From Hedera helix (Eukaryota; Streptophyta; Magnoliopsida; Apiales; Araliaceae), in assembly GCA_947179155.2 (NCBI GenBank), contig OX359273.1, positions 16,438,875 through 16,502,874 on the forward strand: a stretch of 64,000 bases of DNA. The letters are read 5' to 3'. Below the pieces are notes generated by a model. It worked only from the letters and a program-made list of their open reading frames with translations, had not been told where the DNA came from and did no database searches. The position numbers were made by a program, and so were the translations under genes. The number at the start of each line of letters is the position of its first letter. Within the stretch, counting starts at the first letter, position 1. Shown in pieces: positions 22,751 to 35,700 of the stretch.

Positions 22751-24405
22751 TTTTTCTTCTTCTTCTGCTTCGCTTAATAGTGCACCAACTTTTCACTTTT
22801 AATCCATTTTTGCACATAACTTCCTAGCATAAATACTCCAAAAATAATATAATTCATAGATATACATTCAAAAATTATTTGGAATAATTATTCTAATTAT
22901 TTACAATTTTTCCAACAAATTATTTTAACACCAAAATATTGAAATATAAATCAAACAAAATTATTTTATACCTTCAAAGCTTAAGATTCTTTCTTGATGG
23001 CATCAAATCTTTCCTCTCTCTTGTGGTGGTCATGGAGGTTTTCTGGCAAGGGTGGGGGTGTTCGGTGGTAAGAAGCATGGAGAGGGAGAGTATTTTGTTT
23101 TTATTATTAGCATTATTATTCTTATTATTTTTTTCTTCCCTTCATTGCTTATATAATCCTTAGGTGTGAGTTAAATTTAAAAATTATCCAAGTCCACCGA
23201 CTTAACTTTCCAACGCCACCACCGACTTAATTTTCGGATAAGTTAGCATGCAACTTAATTATTTTAATACATTACATAATTATTACATGTGATAAATATT
23301 TTATATAATGTATATAAAATATTTATTTTAATTCACCAAAAATCATAACATGATTTATAAATAATATTTAGACCTCTTTCGGTACTTTACATGATAAATT
23401 TTGTACACGCATAATAACATGCATGTAATTATATGAGGTAATTTATACCTCCAAAATTCATAAAATAATTAATCTAACATATAAAAATTATTTCTCGTGA
23501 TTTTTCACTTCGTTACTTGGACAACATGTTACACTAACATGTTCTCGTTTCTAAAATATTATCCTTCATAAAAGTCATAATAATTCCATTATACATAACC
23601 ATATTTTTTTATTATTAACTTAAAACATTCATTTTCTCATTTCTTTACAATTTATATTAACTTTTCTTATATAAATTATATAATTTATATAATTACCTTA
23701 TTTTCATTTTTCACAAAACACAATTATAACATTTTTCTTCCATCCTTTTTCAATTTAATCCTCTTATATAAATTATATAATTATTCTTATATAATTTATA
23801 TAATTATTATTTTCTTCATACCTTACCTTAATTTCCTTATATAAATTATATAATTTATTATTATATAATTTATATAATTACTTTTCTTCTCAATTAATTT
23901 ATAAGCTTCCTCCATAATTCTTGATTAAATCTAAAATCAATAATCACAGTTTTACTAACTCCCTCATTACCTTTTTATTTTAAATTGGATTAATTTAATT
24001 ATTAATCCCTTTATTTCCATAATTAATGGAATTTAAAATTATCAATTAAACATTCACATATATAAATATACATATTTAAATCTTACTTCTCACATTATCA
24101 TATAATCTCATTTAAATCTAAATTTCTGCATTTTCATAACAATTTAATTGTACAAATTAATGTACATTTATCTGAAATTTCTCTTATTCTTAATAAATTA
24201 TTTTTAAACAATTTATTTACTTTTCAATTACTTTAATTTAATACCATTTATCATAATCTCTGCACATATTTAATTTACTAATTAAATCTCATCCCATACC
24301 TTAAATCACATAATATCACAAATAATTTAAACAACCTTGATAATTCTGTTAATTAAATTTTTATTTAATATTATTAAAGAAATTCTGAAAATTCGGGTTC
24401 TCACA

Positions 24406-24960
24406 TTCTTCTCCCCTTAACAGGATTCCGTTCTCGGAATCATAATTACCGTAATAATTATACGTATTTTATTCATAGCACGTTGCTATACCTTTGTCTT
24501 GATAAATCACAACTATTTCTATAATAATCATATTTTACCTCTTTAATATCCATATCTCACATGGATAACACCATAATAGTCATAACTGTCAGAATATTCA
24601 ATTCTTATTTCAATTCCCAACTTCTTTGTAGTATTACATTCCATATTTCTCTAAAATTTTTATTAATAAAACTTTAACTCATTTCTTGTTTCACTTATCA
24701 AGATAGTGTTTTATTCTCTGAAACTTTTCCTTTCTTTAGTCGCATATCTCCTTACTTCATTCACTTATTTCATACTTTATATTACATCTTATTTATACTA
24801 TACACATTCATCATTCTTTTTTTAATTCATATAAATTTTCTTCACATTTCATAAATCATTCCTTAATACCTTCATCATTCAACACTAGGTTCTATACGTT
24901 AACCTTTACTTAATTTGTCATAATCTTTATTTAAAATTATTCCAAAAATCTTGGGTGTCA
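24406..24960 (-). mobile_element. Short fragment with a second LTR/internal junction
   Basis: After the first polypurine/internal start at 24406 another LTR end, CTTGGGTGTCACA, appears at 24948-24960, again followed by polypurine-type internal sequence (on the plus strand 'ttcacccctccttcataaatttcg'). So two element 3' ends of different families lie 555 bp apart in the same orientation. Confidence 0.5.
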
Positions 24961-27323
24961 CATTCACCCCTCCTTCATAAATTTCGTCTTCGAAATTTCT
25001 ATGTACTAATATCTCATTCATTTGTAACTTACACCTTTCCTTTGCATTTATTCCACATATCTTTCTTTCATTCCGTCCTCGTGGTCATTACACATTGCCA
25101 TTTCTAATCCATCAAATTTCATAATTCCTTTACTTCGCAATTATTACTTTCCTTATCACTCATAATTAAAAAACTACCCTTTCATACCATCCAATCTTCA
25201 TAAGAGTAGAAGAATTCAAAATTTTTATTTTGGAAAACTTTCATGATATGCTGAATGAACATTTATCCAGGTTTACAGTACTTTGCTCCCCGAGTACTTC
25301 ATACTGCAAACCCTGACAGTGGATCAGTCTGTCATTAAAGTGATGTATATTTAATCCGTAATTTGGCACGCCAGTAGAACAATCTGTAATGCCAGTGTTT
25401 CCTTATGCTAGGTGACCATTTGATCAACCTGCAATATTCTTAATCTCTTTGTTCATCTCAACATTAGAATTCATTCAAAAGTAATTTAATTAGTTATAAC
25501 TTTCAAATAATCCGAATTCAATAAATATATGTTAAAATGTGTTTAGCTGAATCAATAGCTTAGACTTATATTTCTTCAACGCTTGTCTAGCTAGCTTAAT
25601 TAGCATAGACTTACTTTTAACACTTTATAATCCGCAGAAATTTTTAAAACATTCATCATGTCAAAACTCTCCAAAACGTCTAGCCGAGTCAAATGACATT
25701 GACCTATAGTTTTGACATACCTTCATAAATAAAAATCATTTTTTTGATTTCATGTTACTGCATCATTTTGACAGTCCGTTGAGAACGTCGTTAATAATTC
25801 TTACACCATACTTTATGGTGTTGAATCATCTTATGACGAAATAGTACCGCACCGTCTCAACAACACGTTGAGCATTCCGTCATTCATCACATCTACACCG
25901 GGCTAAAAGGTGCGTGGATGATTATTTCAAAATACATTTTGATGTTAAAAATATTTTTGTCTAGCTGAAACAAATAGCATAGACACTTTTTAAATCGCTT
26001 AAAAATTCATTGGTATTTTTCAAAGCACACTCGTGCCAAATCAACTTGAGGCCAAAAATTTTGAAGTCTAACATAGCTAGAAGAGTGGGAATATCCTAAA
26101 TTCCCTAACATTCACCTTCTGCTTCTTTATTTAATTATTAAATTTATTGCTAGGACTATTATTACATATCATATCAAAAATTTCTAACTACTCCAACTTT
26201 TCTATACCCCCGTATAGTTCATCAAACTTGCCACACATTATGGGTCCAGGAACTTACCACAAAAATATGAGTTTTAAAGCTTGTCCTAGCAATATGTAGT
26301 CTAAGAACAAATCAAAGACTATCCATATGCTGAAGGGCTCAAAACATACCATACTATTATGAGTCATGGACTTACCATATGCATGAGTTTTAAGAACTCA
26401 TGCCTAAACTTAACATTATTTATCTATCAAAACTGCTATCGCGACTCTAACATTTCAATGATTATCACATAGTAATTAAGTAAACACAAGTCCCCTGCCC
26501 ATACAAAGGATTGTGCAACTCAGTCACCACGTGAGTTCTCAATTGAAATTTCGTACCCAAGCTTTCTGCCCCCTCATCATAACATTTATGTTATTCATGC
26601 TTTATCTATCTCTAAATTCTTCTTGTACTATTTCATAGTACCATATACCTTTTGGACCATTAACAGGTCTCTCTGTTATTTCACATTCTCACTTAATCCC
26701 ATTATGATCTTGCTTTACAATCTATTCCTTACTTGCTTCCTTTATCTCGTGATCGTATCATAGTACGATCCCCTTATTATTCCTGATCATATTATTATGA
26801 TCTCTTTCTGTACTTTTTGAATTATCTTGTCATCTTTATTACTTAAATCAGGTGTCCCCTGATTTTCTTCGAGATTCATCTTTGAATCCATTCAAATATT
26901 CTTTCAGATATATTCTTAATTAATCTTATGAATTTTCTCAATTCCTTACCTTCGTTCAAATCTTTCTTAACATCTTTATCCCTTTCTTATAATCTCCTAT
27001 CTTTCATATTTCCTTTACTTTAACCCATATTAGAGAACTGTATTTCTTAACTTATATCTTTCTATTTTAATTCCCTCATGTTCATCAAACTTATCACGTA
27101 TTTGGACTCAGGAACTTACCATAATCATATGGTTGAGGAGCTTGTCCTAGTCAGGCCATAGTCGCCCATTCGCTAAAGGGGCTCTACCATATAATCATGA
27201 GTCACGAGTTTATCATACACTTGAGTTTTCAGAACACTCAACTAACCGTACTCTTTCTTACTTTAGGTTATAGCCTAAGGTATCATTTTCCTAAGGGTTA
27301 TAACCTCTAGCTCTGATACCAAC
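24961..27323 (-). mobile_element. Non-coding internal region of element B (LARD-like)
   Basis: This 2.36-kb interval lies between an LTR end (24960) and a PBS (27310-27321), yet contains no ORF with gag or pol features on either strand. Two parts are recognisable. At 25550-26100 is a module with GTCTA...TAGAC motifs, shared with 41985-42790 and 56530-57115. A block beginning 'catcaaacttgccacacatt' (about 26220-26400) recurs at about 27087-27245, some 865 bp away. The latter also matches 41740-41900 on the other strand. Long LTRs, a PBS and an internal region without ORFs are the hallmarks of LARD-type non-autonomous elements, which would borrow proteins from gypsy relatives; that dependency is inferred. 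Confidence 0.65.
27310..27321 (-). promoter_or_regulatory. Primer-binding site of element B
   Basis: Minus-strand TGGTATCAGAGC, an exact match to the plant initiator tRNA-Met type PBS, two bases from the LTR B2 end at 27324. Confidence 0.9.
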
Positions 27324-30300
27324 TGTAACGACCTCGAAATTCGACAATCTTTATTACCTTAAATTTCATATTTATTAAACATTATCTTCCTTACGTCCAA
27401 ATTTCGGTTCGTTAATAAATCTTTAATCTACTTCTTTAATCCATTAATTGTCATTACAAACATCAATTACCAAATTTTTCGGTATAAATTTATTCTTTTT
27501 CTCAATCATTGTATTAAAATATTTGAATATGTAAAATCCTTATATTTCGATCCTAGTCCCTGGATTGCAACCTTTACTTTTTCTTTTCTTTCTGTTACAA
27601 ATATCGTAACGCTCAACATTTAAAATTTAATATTGTATATATCCATACAACATCTTTCGTTTAATAAATCATAATTAAATCATTTAATAATTTCTATTGT
27701 AACATCTATATAGTACAATCACAGTTCAAAATTTAACTTTACTTATCCTGTCTGGATTCGACATATATATACATACGAAACATCATTATAAACTTAACAC
27801 ATGTATCCACATTGAATGGAAAATATAACAAAACGTTTCCAACCTTCTAGTCAATTCATCTCTAAATTAATCCGATATTCTTGAAATTCATTTCTTAACT
27901 TGCAAAAATGTATATTATGCAAGTAATGAGCACAACGAAGTTGCTCCCACTCCGGACTGACTTCAAGGAAAGATAGGATTGGGCAGCAAGTTCAACAGTT
28001 TATGCTTCACGTAGCACATAGCTTAACATGTTCTGTATGTGTCATACATTACGTGTTGTGCTTCTACTTGAGCAATATATCTCACATATATATTCATATC
28101 GTTGCACAAAACATACATTGTGGTCATATTAATCACGTACCACATATCACATAATTTGTAAGCATTTAAAACAAGAATTACATATCATAACAGTTCAACA
28201 TTTAACATTTAAGGACTGAGGAACTTGCCTGGATTGCGGAACTAAATAATAAATATCCTTTTATATTGCTCCTCGTACAACCTATGATCATAAAATAATC
28301 AAATAATAATTATTCATCTCTTTATGATATTAATTTAATTAATTAATATCATCTCTACCGTAATTAACCCTGCCCGATGATTTATTTTAGGGTACCGGGT
28401 CAATTAATAATTAATATGGTTAATTATATTAACCTCGTTCCTTAATATATTCATTTAATTTAATATAAAACACATTCACTACGGACAACCCAGATCATCG
28501 AACCTTACTCTGGTTTAACTTAGTTACACCACAAAACTCAACAGTTTGTAATAATATTATCCGCCTCGGATAATATATTGAGTTATTACATAGTAACACC
28601 TCAATCAACTTCTAATGTTTATTTAATTGGTAAACAACACTTTAAATAGACATCAATATGATTAATCATTTCCGAAAATCTACCATTAATAGGTTAACTT
28701 AATAATTAGTGCTAACCCCAAAAAATCTAGCAAACACTTAATTTCACATAAAATTCACACAACACAGTCATTATATCCTTTTAAGACTTCTCGGTCGAAT
28801 AAATTATATTATATAATTTATTCGGCTTAAACGTAATTACGTTCTCTAATTATTCACATACAAACATATTTATCAAAAATACCAAATTGAGTCGTTATTT
28901 TTATAACTTCTGTGAAACATTAGCATATGATATAATATGCACGAAATAATTTTCGTTTAATTTTCCAAGTCAGTTTACTATTTTTAATGGAGCAAATTCT
29001 AACCAAACTTGCAATATTTATTAAAAATCTAAAAATCAACATAAATTCTGAAATTTAAACTGCAGCCTCCTATTATATCATAGGACACACAGTAGAAATT
29101 TCATAGCAATCCGAGTTACCAACAGTGAGTTACAACAGTTTAAGAATCTGTAATGCAAAAATTCGTTTGGCCATAACGCACTCATACGAACTCCGATTGA
29201 GCTCAATTTTGGACAAAGGCTACGTTACAACATATACTTTAAAAATCCACGAGCCTATAATTTTTACAGCTCATTAAATGACCAAAATGCCCCTCAAAAT
29301 TTCTGGGCAGATTGCATTTTGACTGAAAACAGTTTTGGACAGTTTTACGGAAAAAATCATATAAAATCACTCGTAATTCGGAATTTGGTCAATCAAGTCT
29401 CATTTTTCAGAAAATTGAGAGATCTATCTCCCGGTGTTGACGGATTTTAAAAACAAGTTATGGTTTGAACACAGTAACTGCACAAAGCGGGCTGTCCACA
29501 GTGACAGTTTTCAAAAATTTCAAGTTTGTTCAAAAATTCATATCGCGCTCTTTTTAAATCGTTTTGATGCGATACCAATTAGGTGTTGTACAAAACTTAC
29601 ACCTTTAACATCATAGTTCATCAAACCAAGCATACCATGTATGCACGTAAGGTTTTAAAACTCAAAACCGAAAGTATAGCTTAAGGTTTCTTAACTAGTT
29701 TTCAACTTAAACAATTTTTCTACAAAACTTATGATGATCAACCATAGATTTAAGCTCATAGAACATGTTTAAACAACAAGAGTTGATCATCTCATCAACT
29801 TAGCATACAAGGGTTTTAGAAAATATTTTTACCCAAAATGTCACATAACTAGTATGTAAAAATACTTAGATTCTCAAGAGAGCATCTCATGAACAATAAA
29901 TCACAAAAACTCCATCAATATCTCCAACCTTATATCTTCAAGCCCTTCATGGCTTCACCAACACATAACCTCCCAAAATCAACCATGGCATAAATATTTA
30001 AAACAATAAATAACAAAAATAAAAGTTAGGGTTTCAAGGAGACATTTAAACCTTGGTGATCTTCTAGCTATCCTCCTCTCCCTCCCAAAGTATGCGACAA
30101 AGCTTGAAGACATGCACCTAATCCTCCTTCCACCCGAAACTCCCTCTCTCTATACTTGGGATTTTGAAATATTTTGGTGAAGGAATAGCAAGGGAATGAT
30201 GTTCAAGGAAGCTTTCTTCTATTTCTCTCTCTAAAAATTTGGGTTTCTCCCAATTCTCTCTCTACAATTAGGGTTTCTCGTAGTCTAATGAAGGAAGATG

Positions 30301-30913
30301 ATGAATAGTAAAAAAAAATGACTACCCTTGGAAGATGGTAGATAATATGGAATTGAAATAATATTAAATCCATCCTAATCTCTCATTTCAATGCACAAAT
30401 AAATTAATTTGAAACAATTTTGGAGTCCACCAATAGAATGCTAGCAAGTGGGGCACATGGACTTGTAATGAGATTTAATTCCAACTTAATCTCCCTTTTT
30501 CATGCACTAATGAACTATATTGGAAATAAATTTGGAGTCCACCAATAAGCTTGCAACAAATCATGCCACATGGACTCTCTCTCTCTTTTCCACCCGACAC
30601 CTCATCTCTTTTTCTCTCTAATTACTATTTGATTTTTCCTTTGTTTCTACAAGCTAAAACAAAGTGGAATTGAAAAATTATCAATTTCCTTTTAATCTCT
30701 CATTCCAACATGGACTTGAATAAATGTCAAATCCCATTAAATCTCTTACTCCAACACTTGAATTAATTAGTTTGGAATCTCATTTAAAATCCACCAATAG
30801 ATTAAAAGCCAACATGTCACATAATAATTCAATTAAAGTCACTAGGGTCATTTTATTGAAAAATAAATTCCTAATTTAATTTACAATGACTAATAGTAAT
30901 TGGGGTTATTACA
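27324..30913 (-). mobile_element. LTR B2 (5' LTR of element B), 3.6 kb
   Basis: Starts TGTAACGACCTCG next to the PBS and ends GGGGTTATTACA at 30913, so on the minus strand it runs TGTAATAACCCC...GTTACA. The part nearest the PBS (to about 28494) matches B1; after 'cggacaacccag' the two diverge completely. The U3-side half resembles parts of LTR B3 ('agacttctcggtcgaa' versus 'agacttttcgaccaa'). Leader-like CTCTCTCT stretches occur at 30120-30300. It carries a 46-bp insertion at 27938-27983 inside the conserved hairpin. Confidence 0.7.
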
Positions 30914-31384
30914 ACAACCTTTAACAATACAGTGTATAATAATACATAACTAAGTCTTCACTATTATTACCACACTATTTTACAACGTGTGAAGACTACG
31001 ATAACTATCCGTCAGACTCTCACTTCATCCCCAGCTAGACCCAGCTACGTTCTCATTTCCTGTGGAAAAACAATGGAACAAAAGAAAGGGTTAGCTCAAA
31101 TAGGCCAGTAAGAAATATCATGACTAAGATAATGACGAATAAGTTATCATTAGCCTTCAACAGTTGAGTTCTTGATAGAATACAATAGACTACAAAGTTT
31201 ATATCAAAAACTGCAGTTAAATTCTTGAACAATGTTCAGATCAATAATAGCAGCGGAATGAGCAGTCTATTAGAAGAATAATGCAGACTATAATGTCCAC
31301 TTGCTTCTCTATTTAGGAAAAACCTTATCAACTTTTATTATCTGAAATACCATTAGTCAATATAATACAAATTCATAGTTCCTA

Positions 31385-32760
31385 GTCATAATCATGCAGA
31401 TCAACAGTTCATCTTTGCATTACAGGCTAAATACATTCAATATAACACCACCGGTCATGATTATACCAGATTCAGCCTTTGGTCATAATCATACCAAAGA
31501 ACAGTTCATCTTTGCACTACGGGCCAAAGATATTCAATATAACATCAACGATCATGATTATACCAGATTCAGCCTTTAGTAATAATCATACCAAATAACA
31601 GTTCATCTTTATACTACGGGCCAAAGATATTCAATATAACACCAACGATCATGATTATACCAAATTCAGCCTTTGGTCATAATCATACCAAACAACAGTT
31701 CATCTTTGCACTACGGGCCAAAGAGAATATTCACCACGTGTCATAAAAGACACCGAACAGATGTATCGCCTTTAACCTATTATATCGCCTTTAACCTATC
31801 ATCTGTTCAACAATTATATTGCATCTGTGCCCCCGGCCACAGATATTCACAACAGCTTGATTCTTGATGATTAGTACAAATAACAGTGATACAAATGATG
31901 AACAGAATAAACATGATAAATAATAAGTATCGAAAGTTTACTTTGTGCAAATTCAAATAATGTCCAAATTATCAACATGATGTAGAGTGAAATTCAAAAA
32001 TAATATTCGAAATCCACAGTTCAGAATAACGGTTACAGTTCAATAAAAAGGTTCAGAAAATAGGAAGGTTCAGTTGAAATGATAAAGTGCAACTATTATG
32101 GAAAATATAATATCTCCAGGAATTATAGAAGCAATAGTTCCATAATAAGTTTCGATTTAAGAGTATGAAAGAAAATAATATCCCTTACCGTAGCAGGTTT
32201 GATTAACAAAAGGTGTAGGAAATTAATATCCCTTACCATAGTAAGTTTGAATAATGGAAGATGAAAAAGATGACATCCCTTATGAGTATAAAGGAAAATA
32301 ATATTACTTACGAATATGAAAGAAAATGATATTACACACGAATTTGGAATAAAAGTGTCATATGATAATTCGTGTAGACAAATTATTTCCACACGAGACA
32401 AATAAATATGGTTATTCACCAACAGGCGGTAGTCCGCACAGTAAGGTTATTCCCACAATTTAATAAAATTTAAATATGAAGAATTATTCACCAAACAGGC
32501 GGTAATCCGCGCCGTAAGATTATTCTCAAAGATTAATAAGGAATGAATACGATAGGTTATTCACCAACAGACAGTAATCCGTGCCGTAAGGTTATTCCCA
32601 CAATTTAATAAAATTTAAATATGAAGAGTCATTCACCAAACAAGCGGTAATCCACGCCGTAAGGTTATTCTCAGAGATTAATAAGGAATGAATATGGTAG
32701 GTTATTCACCAACAGGCGGTAATCCGCACCGTAAGGTTATTCCCACAATTTAATACATGG
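31385..32760. repeat. LTR A internal tandem repeats (two kinds)
   Basis: First, ~100-bp units with 'cggtcatgattataccagat...' (four here; three at 19740-19980; three inverted at 40850-41110; one diverged at about 960-1050). Second, units of the form GGTTATTCACCAACAGGCGG...CCGTAAGGTTATTC (five here, three in A3), in which GCGGTAATCCGC is itself a short inverted repeat. Confidence 0.75.
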
Positions 32761-33383
32761 AAATAAATGACATATCTTATGAGTAAGAAAGAAACGATAT
32801 TATTTTCGAGAATCAAAGAATGATAATCCCTTCCAGTAAGAAAGAAAATAATATCCATTTATGATGATGAAAAGAATGATACCCCTTATCGTAATAAATT
32901 TAAGAGTGTGAAAAGAATGATATTCCTTATCTTAACACGTGACTGGATATTGATTTAAATGAGGTTAATCAACCTATATATTTATAATATAATTAGTAAT
33001 TATCACATATAAATTTCAAAGTGTATGATAACTCGTATAATATGAACTATCAAAATTATATATATTTAACATAATTTTTGTAGTATAATATAACTACTTT
33101 TAAATAGTTTTTAAAATAATATTCCAAAATAAATCTTTCAATTTTTTTTTTAAAAATGAATCTTTTTAAAGAAGAGTCTTCTAAAGGAAGATTTGTGAAT
33201 ACCGTGAAAAATAAGAATTTATGAAATTACTACTCTTTAATAAAAGACTTACTTGAAAAATTCTTGCACTCCTTTTAACTTTCAAACACTCAAGATAGCC
33301 TTACTATTCTCAGAGAAAACTCATAAAATTCTTATAGAAAATTTTTATGTTTTAGGTGTGATTTTTCTATTCAGCTGAGCAAG

Positions 33384-33393
33384 CTATTTATAG
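33384..33393 (-). promoter_or_regulatory. TATA box of the A2 LTR
   Basis: Minus-strand CTATAAATAG at the position equivalent to 5067-5076 in A1. Confidence 0.7.
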
Positions 33394-33424
33394 GAGAAAA
33401 GAAGATACTGTGCAGTGGTAGGTG

Positions 33425-33445
33425 GCTGGCGTGCTGCACGCCAGC
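33425..33445. promoter_or_regulatory. Palindrome upstream of the A2 LTR TATA box
   Basis: GCTGGCGTGC and GCACGCCAGC form a perfect 10-bp inverted repeat around one base, about 30 bp upstream of the TATA box. In the A1 LTR this interval instead holds the G-box-like array. Confidence 0.6.
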
Positions 33446-34329
33446 TTGAGAAATTCAGGCAGCAGCCTCACCAACCCACGTTCCAGCAAACACAATTCAC
33501 ATTTTAATTTTCATGTGACCCCCACATAGGGTCCACATGTTACTATTTAAAAATAATTAATTAATAATTTTTTTTTAATTTTTTTTTCTTCCCATGGGTT
33601 CTACATAAAAAATAAAATAATGCTACAACAATAATTCAACAATAATGTAATAAACACATTACAGATTATTATCAATTTAATAATATAAATTATTGTGTAT
33701 TTGCTACTGACAATTATTTGGTTAAAAATAGTGCAACAACAATTATTGACTCAATGATATAAAATACAGTGTAATGACAATTATTAAATCAATAATGCAA
33801 AATACTGTGTAGCAAGAATTATTGAATTGATAACATAAAATATTATGCAGTGACAATTATTGATGAAATGATGCGCAACAGTTACGGTGTCAATTATCAG
33901 ACCAATAATATGAGACACTGTAGAGTACCGTGTGCTACAGTAAATACCATAAACTACCGTATGCTACTATTCTTTTATTACCAGTATTTTAACAGTTAAC
34001 ACCGTTGACTATTTTATTTAAAAAGGTTACTTCTGTCATTTTCTATATTTGACAAATATTCCGTTGTGGGGTCCACCAATAATTAGTTATTTCAGCACTG
34101 TCGTACGACCCGAATATTTCCCGATAAAACGAATATTCCCCGACAAAACGAATATTGTCCGACATAATAAAATTTGCACATAACACCCTTAACTTTCAAT
34201 TTCATCAATTTAACCACTTACTGTTTCATGAAAATATATATATATATGAAGAAAAATTAAATTTTATATTTCATAAAATTCGGGGTCTTACAACCTCTCA
34301 TCTTTATGAAATTTCGTCCCCGAAATTGA

Positions 34330-34608
34330 CGTACCTGGCATTTTGAAGAGGTATGAATACATAAATTTCATCTCAGATTCTAGCTCCCAGGTTATCTCCT
34401 CAATATCTCAGTTTCTCCATAAAACCTTAACTTGAGGTATAACCTTTGAGCATAGGATCTGCTCCTTCTTATCTAGGATCTTAACAGGTACCTCATCGTA
34501 CGTTAAATCTTCTGCTATAACATCTGGTTCTAACTCAATGACGTGGTTTGAGTCCTTCACATATTTACGTAACATAGATATGTGAAAAACGTTATGGATG
34601 CGAGACAT
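34330..34608 (-). pseudogene. A2 pol C-terminus with chromodomain-like tail
   Basis: Minus-strand frame reads HNVFHISMLRKYV, then PVKILDKKEQIL...VIPQVKVLWRN, a stop, and then EEITWELESEM. This is the usual integrase C-terminus plus the chromodomain-like tail of plant chromoviruses, which guides insertion through chromatin binding. One in-frame stop (taken as CAN to TAG/TGA-type decay) breaks it. It ends about 40 bp from the LTR. Confidence 0.75.
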
Positions 34609-34835
34609 ACTTGGTGGTAGGGCTAGTCTATAGGCTACGGTGCCTACTCGATCGAGAATTTCAAATGGGCCGATAAATCGAGGGTTAAGCTTTCCTCTCT
34701 TTCTAAATCTCGTAACTCCTTTCCATGGAGAAACACGTAAGAATACATGATCTCCGATGTTGAATCTCTCTTCTTTCTGATGAAGATCAACATAACTTTT
34801 TTGTCGTTCTTGCGCGGTCTGTATTCATTGTCGGA

Positions 34836-35700
34836 TCATTTGGATTTTTTTTCTGTTGTCAAGCGTACCAACTCGGGTCCCAACAGTTTTGCTTCTCCTA
34901 CCTCATTCCAACATACTGAAGAGCGACACTTGCGTCCATATAAAGCCTCGAATGGAGCCATGCCTATACTTGCTTGGTAACTGTTGTTATAGGAAAATTC
35001 CACCAATGGCAAGTACTTATCCCAACTTCCTTTGAAATCTAGTACACAAAGTATCAAAAGATCTTCGAGGGTCTGGATCGTCCTTTCCGATTGTCCGTTC
35101 GTTTGAGGATGGTATGCAGAACTGAATCGTAGCTCAGTGCCCATAGCTTTTTGTAGACTGATCCAAAAGCGTGAAGTGAATCTAGGATCTCGATCAGAAA
35201 CTATGGAAACTGGCATGCCATGCAATCTCACAATCTTATTATGTACATACCGGCAAGACGTTCAAGTGAAAAGTTTTCTCGTATAGGCAAGAAATTAGCG
35301 GATTTGGTCAATCTATTTACGATCACCCAAATTGCATCTAAGCCTTGAGAAACTTTCGGAAGATCCATTACGAAATCCATATTGATGTGTTTCCACTTTC
35401 ATTCGGGAACCTCAAGTGGTTGTAATGGACCCTTAGGTACTTGATGCTCTACCTTGACACGTTGACAAGTTAGGCACCTTGAGATAAACTCTGCAATCTC
35501 CCTTTTCATATTGTTCCACCAAAATGTATGTCAAAGATCTTGATACATCTTGGTACCCCCTGGGTGGATTGCAAACGGCGTGTTGTGTGTCTCCATCATG
35601 ATTTTATGCTTCAATTCAGGATCATTAGGAACACAGAGTCGAGAGTTGACTCGAAGTATTCCTTTCCCGTCGATTCTTGCTTCTGGAATGGCACCTTCTT
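34836..35700 (-). pseudogene. A2 integrase (degenerate)
   Basis: The clear part is 34836-35231: PVSIVSDRDPRFTSRFW, YHPQTNGQSERTIQTLEDLL and SYQASIGMAPFEALYGRKCR, i.e. the second Asp and the Glu of the DDE catalytic triad. Upstream (to about 35700) the zinc-binding N-terminus and first Asp lie in other frames and are interrupted. Integrase joins the element's cDNA to chromosomal DNA; this copy cannot encode a working enzyme. Confidence 0.8.

Larger units (their letters stand above)
20986..24405 (-). mobile_element. LTR B1 of a non-coding (LARD-like) element, 3.4 kb
   Basis: Plus-strand ends TGTAACAACCCC and GGGTTCTCACA. Just outside the right end the internal sequence 'ttcttctccccttaacagg...' is, on the minus strand, a polypurine tract directly before TGTGAGAACCC, so this is the element's 3' LTR. 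The first ~1.14 kb matches LTR B2 (27324-28494) closely; the remainder does not. A TGAGC/GCTCA hairpin lies at 21590-21605 and a GC-rich island at 22340-22750. ORFs in the island are chance frames. Confidence 0.75.
30914..34292 (-). mobile_element. 3' LTR of gypsy element A2 (left end truncated)
   Basis: Ends CGGGGTCTTACA at 34292, directly next to the minus-strand polypurine/internal sequence. At the left it starts about 80 bp inside the A-family LTR: 'ttattacaa' is common to the end of LTR B2 and to this point of the A LTR, suggesting the join occurred at that microhomology. Four ~100-bp units with 'cagttcatctttgcactacg' lie at 31385-31735, five GGCGGTAATCCGC units at 32410-32750, a TATA box at 33384-33393, and a GACAAAACGAATATT repeat at 34110-34165. 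Confidence 0.8.

Noticed and set aside
22346..22827. Overlapping open frames on both strands (up to 132 codons)
   Set aside because: They coincide with the GC-rich island of LTR B1, have no domain-like residues and are open because stop codons are rare in GC-rich DNA.
20986..30913. Single clean insertion of element B into the A LTR
   Set aside because: No matching target duplication, and the A sequence resumes at an earlier LTR position than where it stopped, so it is not one simple insertion.
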